From Melampsora larici-populina 98AG31 (taxonomy: Eukaryota; Basidiomycota; Pucciniomycetes; Pucciniales; Melampsoraceae), in contig NW_006768771.1 of assembly GCF_000204055.1 (NCBI RefSeq), forward strand, positions 1,211,259 through 1,275,258: a stretch of 64,000 nucleotides of DNA. The letters are read 5' to 3'. The notes beneath the pieces were generated by a model. That model was given only the letters and a program-made list of their open reading frames with translations. It did not search any database and had not been told where the DNA came from. The position numbers and the translations under genes were made by a program. Below are positions 62,822-64,000 of the stretch, in pieces. Numbering within the stretch: the stretch's first letter is position 1; every line of letters starts with the position of its first letter.

Positions 62822-63740
62822 GCACAATGTTGGGTTTGATTTGGGAGATATATGATTCCTCTTGAATTTATGTTTAGTTCCATTTCCCCAAAAATATTTG
62901 TGTCCCTAGTTCTTGACCTAAAAATTGTGTTGGTCCAAGCAAATGTTTCTTTCAACAAATCACCCCAATTTGTTGTCCTCAGACCACCCGAGCTCAGCTC
63001 AAATTAAATGTAGCTTTATTTCTTCCTACATGGTGTTGTTCGATTTCGTTGATTTCGCAATCCAAAGTGTTGCAAGTTGCCAGATCAACCCGCGAAACTG
63101 AGATGAGCCAGGCGTGCTCAGCAATCACGCCCGGAAGTGTTTCAATGCAAAACACTTCGAATTGCCCCATTTTGCCGTGTATGCCTTAGTTGGTAGAGAG
63201 TTTCACCACCAGGTCTCGCTCTTTGGAGTCGTCATTATTCCCAAACAAAAAAACTTAGCATTTTTATGAAATCTTTGTCTTCGTCAACCATTGAGTAAAA
63301 TTAATATCATTATTTTGCATTCTTCAAAATCTCAAACACAAACACTCTCATGTGTATTGTATCAAGTCAGATCTCACTCCGGTTTTCGATTGGCACAATG
63401 TCATTCTCGCGCAGCTGAGAAGGTAAAAAACAGGCACGGATTTGGATTACTGTCACCAAATTCTGAAGAGGACAAACAGCTGTTTCAAACCACACATACA
63501 AATGAGAATCACTAATTTTGGAGGGGACAATACAATTTTGATGAAACAAACAAAGATATAGAAAAAGCCAAATATTACAAATACTGGTTTAGACACGTAT
63601 TGATCTTGTTTGAGTGGGAAGAGAAGATAAGAGAACAATAGTGATTTTATAAATCAAAAACAGAAAACTGATACAAAAATACCCGATATTTGCAAAGCCT
63701 CGTATTGATAAATTTTTGAGAGGGAAACAGGAGGAAAACA
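62822..63740. other. Flank of the Tc1-type element, no gene
   Basis: Contains the possible right end of the Tc1-type element near 62990. The rest is AT-rich with short overlapping frames and no support. Confidence 0.45.
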
Positions 63741-64000
63741 TCATTTTCTTTTGCCAAGGACCACTTTCACCTCACACTCATTCTCAGTGTCAGTGTCACT
63801 AATGATGATCGGTTTGGCTTGGAGCTTAGCCTCTTCTTCCTTGACGAGATGAGCGTAGAAGCGTCGAGCGCTTTCGAGTAACAGGAGACCCGTGCCAAAT
63901 CGGATCCCCCAACGTTCCATGTCGCGTGCGTTGAAGGCATCCGGGAAAAGAAATCGATAGAAGTTCTCGATGCCGTTCTCTTCGAAGGTTTCAGTGACTT
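63741..64000 (-). CDS. 3' end of an unidentified gene running off the window
   Basis: A minus-strand frame is open from the window edge to a TGA at 63741-63743, 86 codons. It reads ETFEENGIENFYRFLFPDAF, then ERWGIRFGTGLLLLESARRF and a charged tail ending VVLGKRK. Its codon use and even composition look genuine and its upstream part lies beyond 64000. I do not recognise the family. Confidence 0.55.
   Translation of the reverse strand, partial: VTETFEENGIENFYRFLFPDAFNARDMERWGIRFGTGLLLLESARRFYAHLVKEEEAKLQAKPIIISDTDTENECEVKVVLGKRK

Overview
The window is eukaryotic nuclear DNA from a filamentous basidiomycete, most likely a rust fungus (Pucciniales, Melampsora-like). This rests on genes cut by many short introns (mostly 55-115 nt, with GTAAGT/GTGAGT-type donors), AT-rich intergenic DNA, a fungal gene set (SEC66, SEN34, a FluG-type amidohydrolase, mitochondrial ribosomal proteins in their fungal forms), heavy DNA-transposon load and a multicopy, apparently lineage-specific large protein family. 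The organism name is inference; no ribosomal or mitochondrial marker is present. All exon models were built by hand from splice signals, reading frame and remembered family consensus.

Layout: 0.3-0.96 kb mitochondrial ribosomal protein mL60 (minus), divergent from a SERCA-type calcium pump (1.4-5.05 kb). 5.9-7.9 kb amidohydrolase. 7.9-10.5 kb a foldback element with roughly 500-bp inverted arms around an AT-rich core. 12-12.9 kb glycolipid transfer protein, divergent from mitochondrial ribosomal protein mS35 (13.3-14.5 kb). 14.8-16 kb a decayed member of the large protein family. 17.28-29.91 kb a nested stack of DNA transposons: a pogo-like element (TA target duplication) whose transposase gene is split by a PIF/Harbinger element, itself carrying an apparently intact hAT (8-bp duplication) and an unclassified GC-rich TIR element (8-bp duplication) that breaks the Harbinger transposase. 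30.3-32.0 kb UFD1; 32.6-33.7 kb D-aminoacyl-tRNA deacylase (minus); 34.9-36.9 kb alpha/beta hydrolase-like gene; 38.2-38.8 kb a small foldback element; 39.2-40.8 kb SCAMP; 41.5-46.3 kb CAND1; 47.8-48.0 kb a MITE; 48.4-49.1 kb SEC66. 50.3-50.7 kb a second relic of the large family. 51.17-55.13 kb an element bounded by CACTG-type inverted repeats with a GTA duplication, containing the tRNA-splicing endonuclease subunit SEN34. 56.9-59.9 kb the long open member of the large family (about 1,000 codons), with a signal-peptide-like start displaced by one base. 61.6-62.8 kb a Tc1/mariner-type transposase with a late stop. 63.7-64 kb the 3' end of an unidentified gene running off the window.

The host genes are ordinary housekeeping functions (calcium homeostasis, mitochondrial translation, ubiquitin/Cdc48 and cullin control, ER translocation, membrane traffic, tRNA quality and splicing) and do not form a visible cluster. 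The unusual content is in the mobile DNA and in the large repeated gene family. No rRNA, tRNA, CRISPR, LTR retrotransposon or viral gene was recognised.
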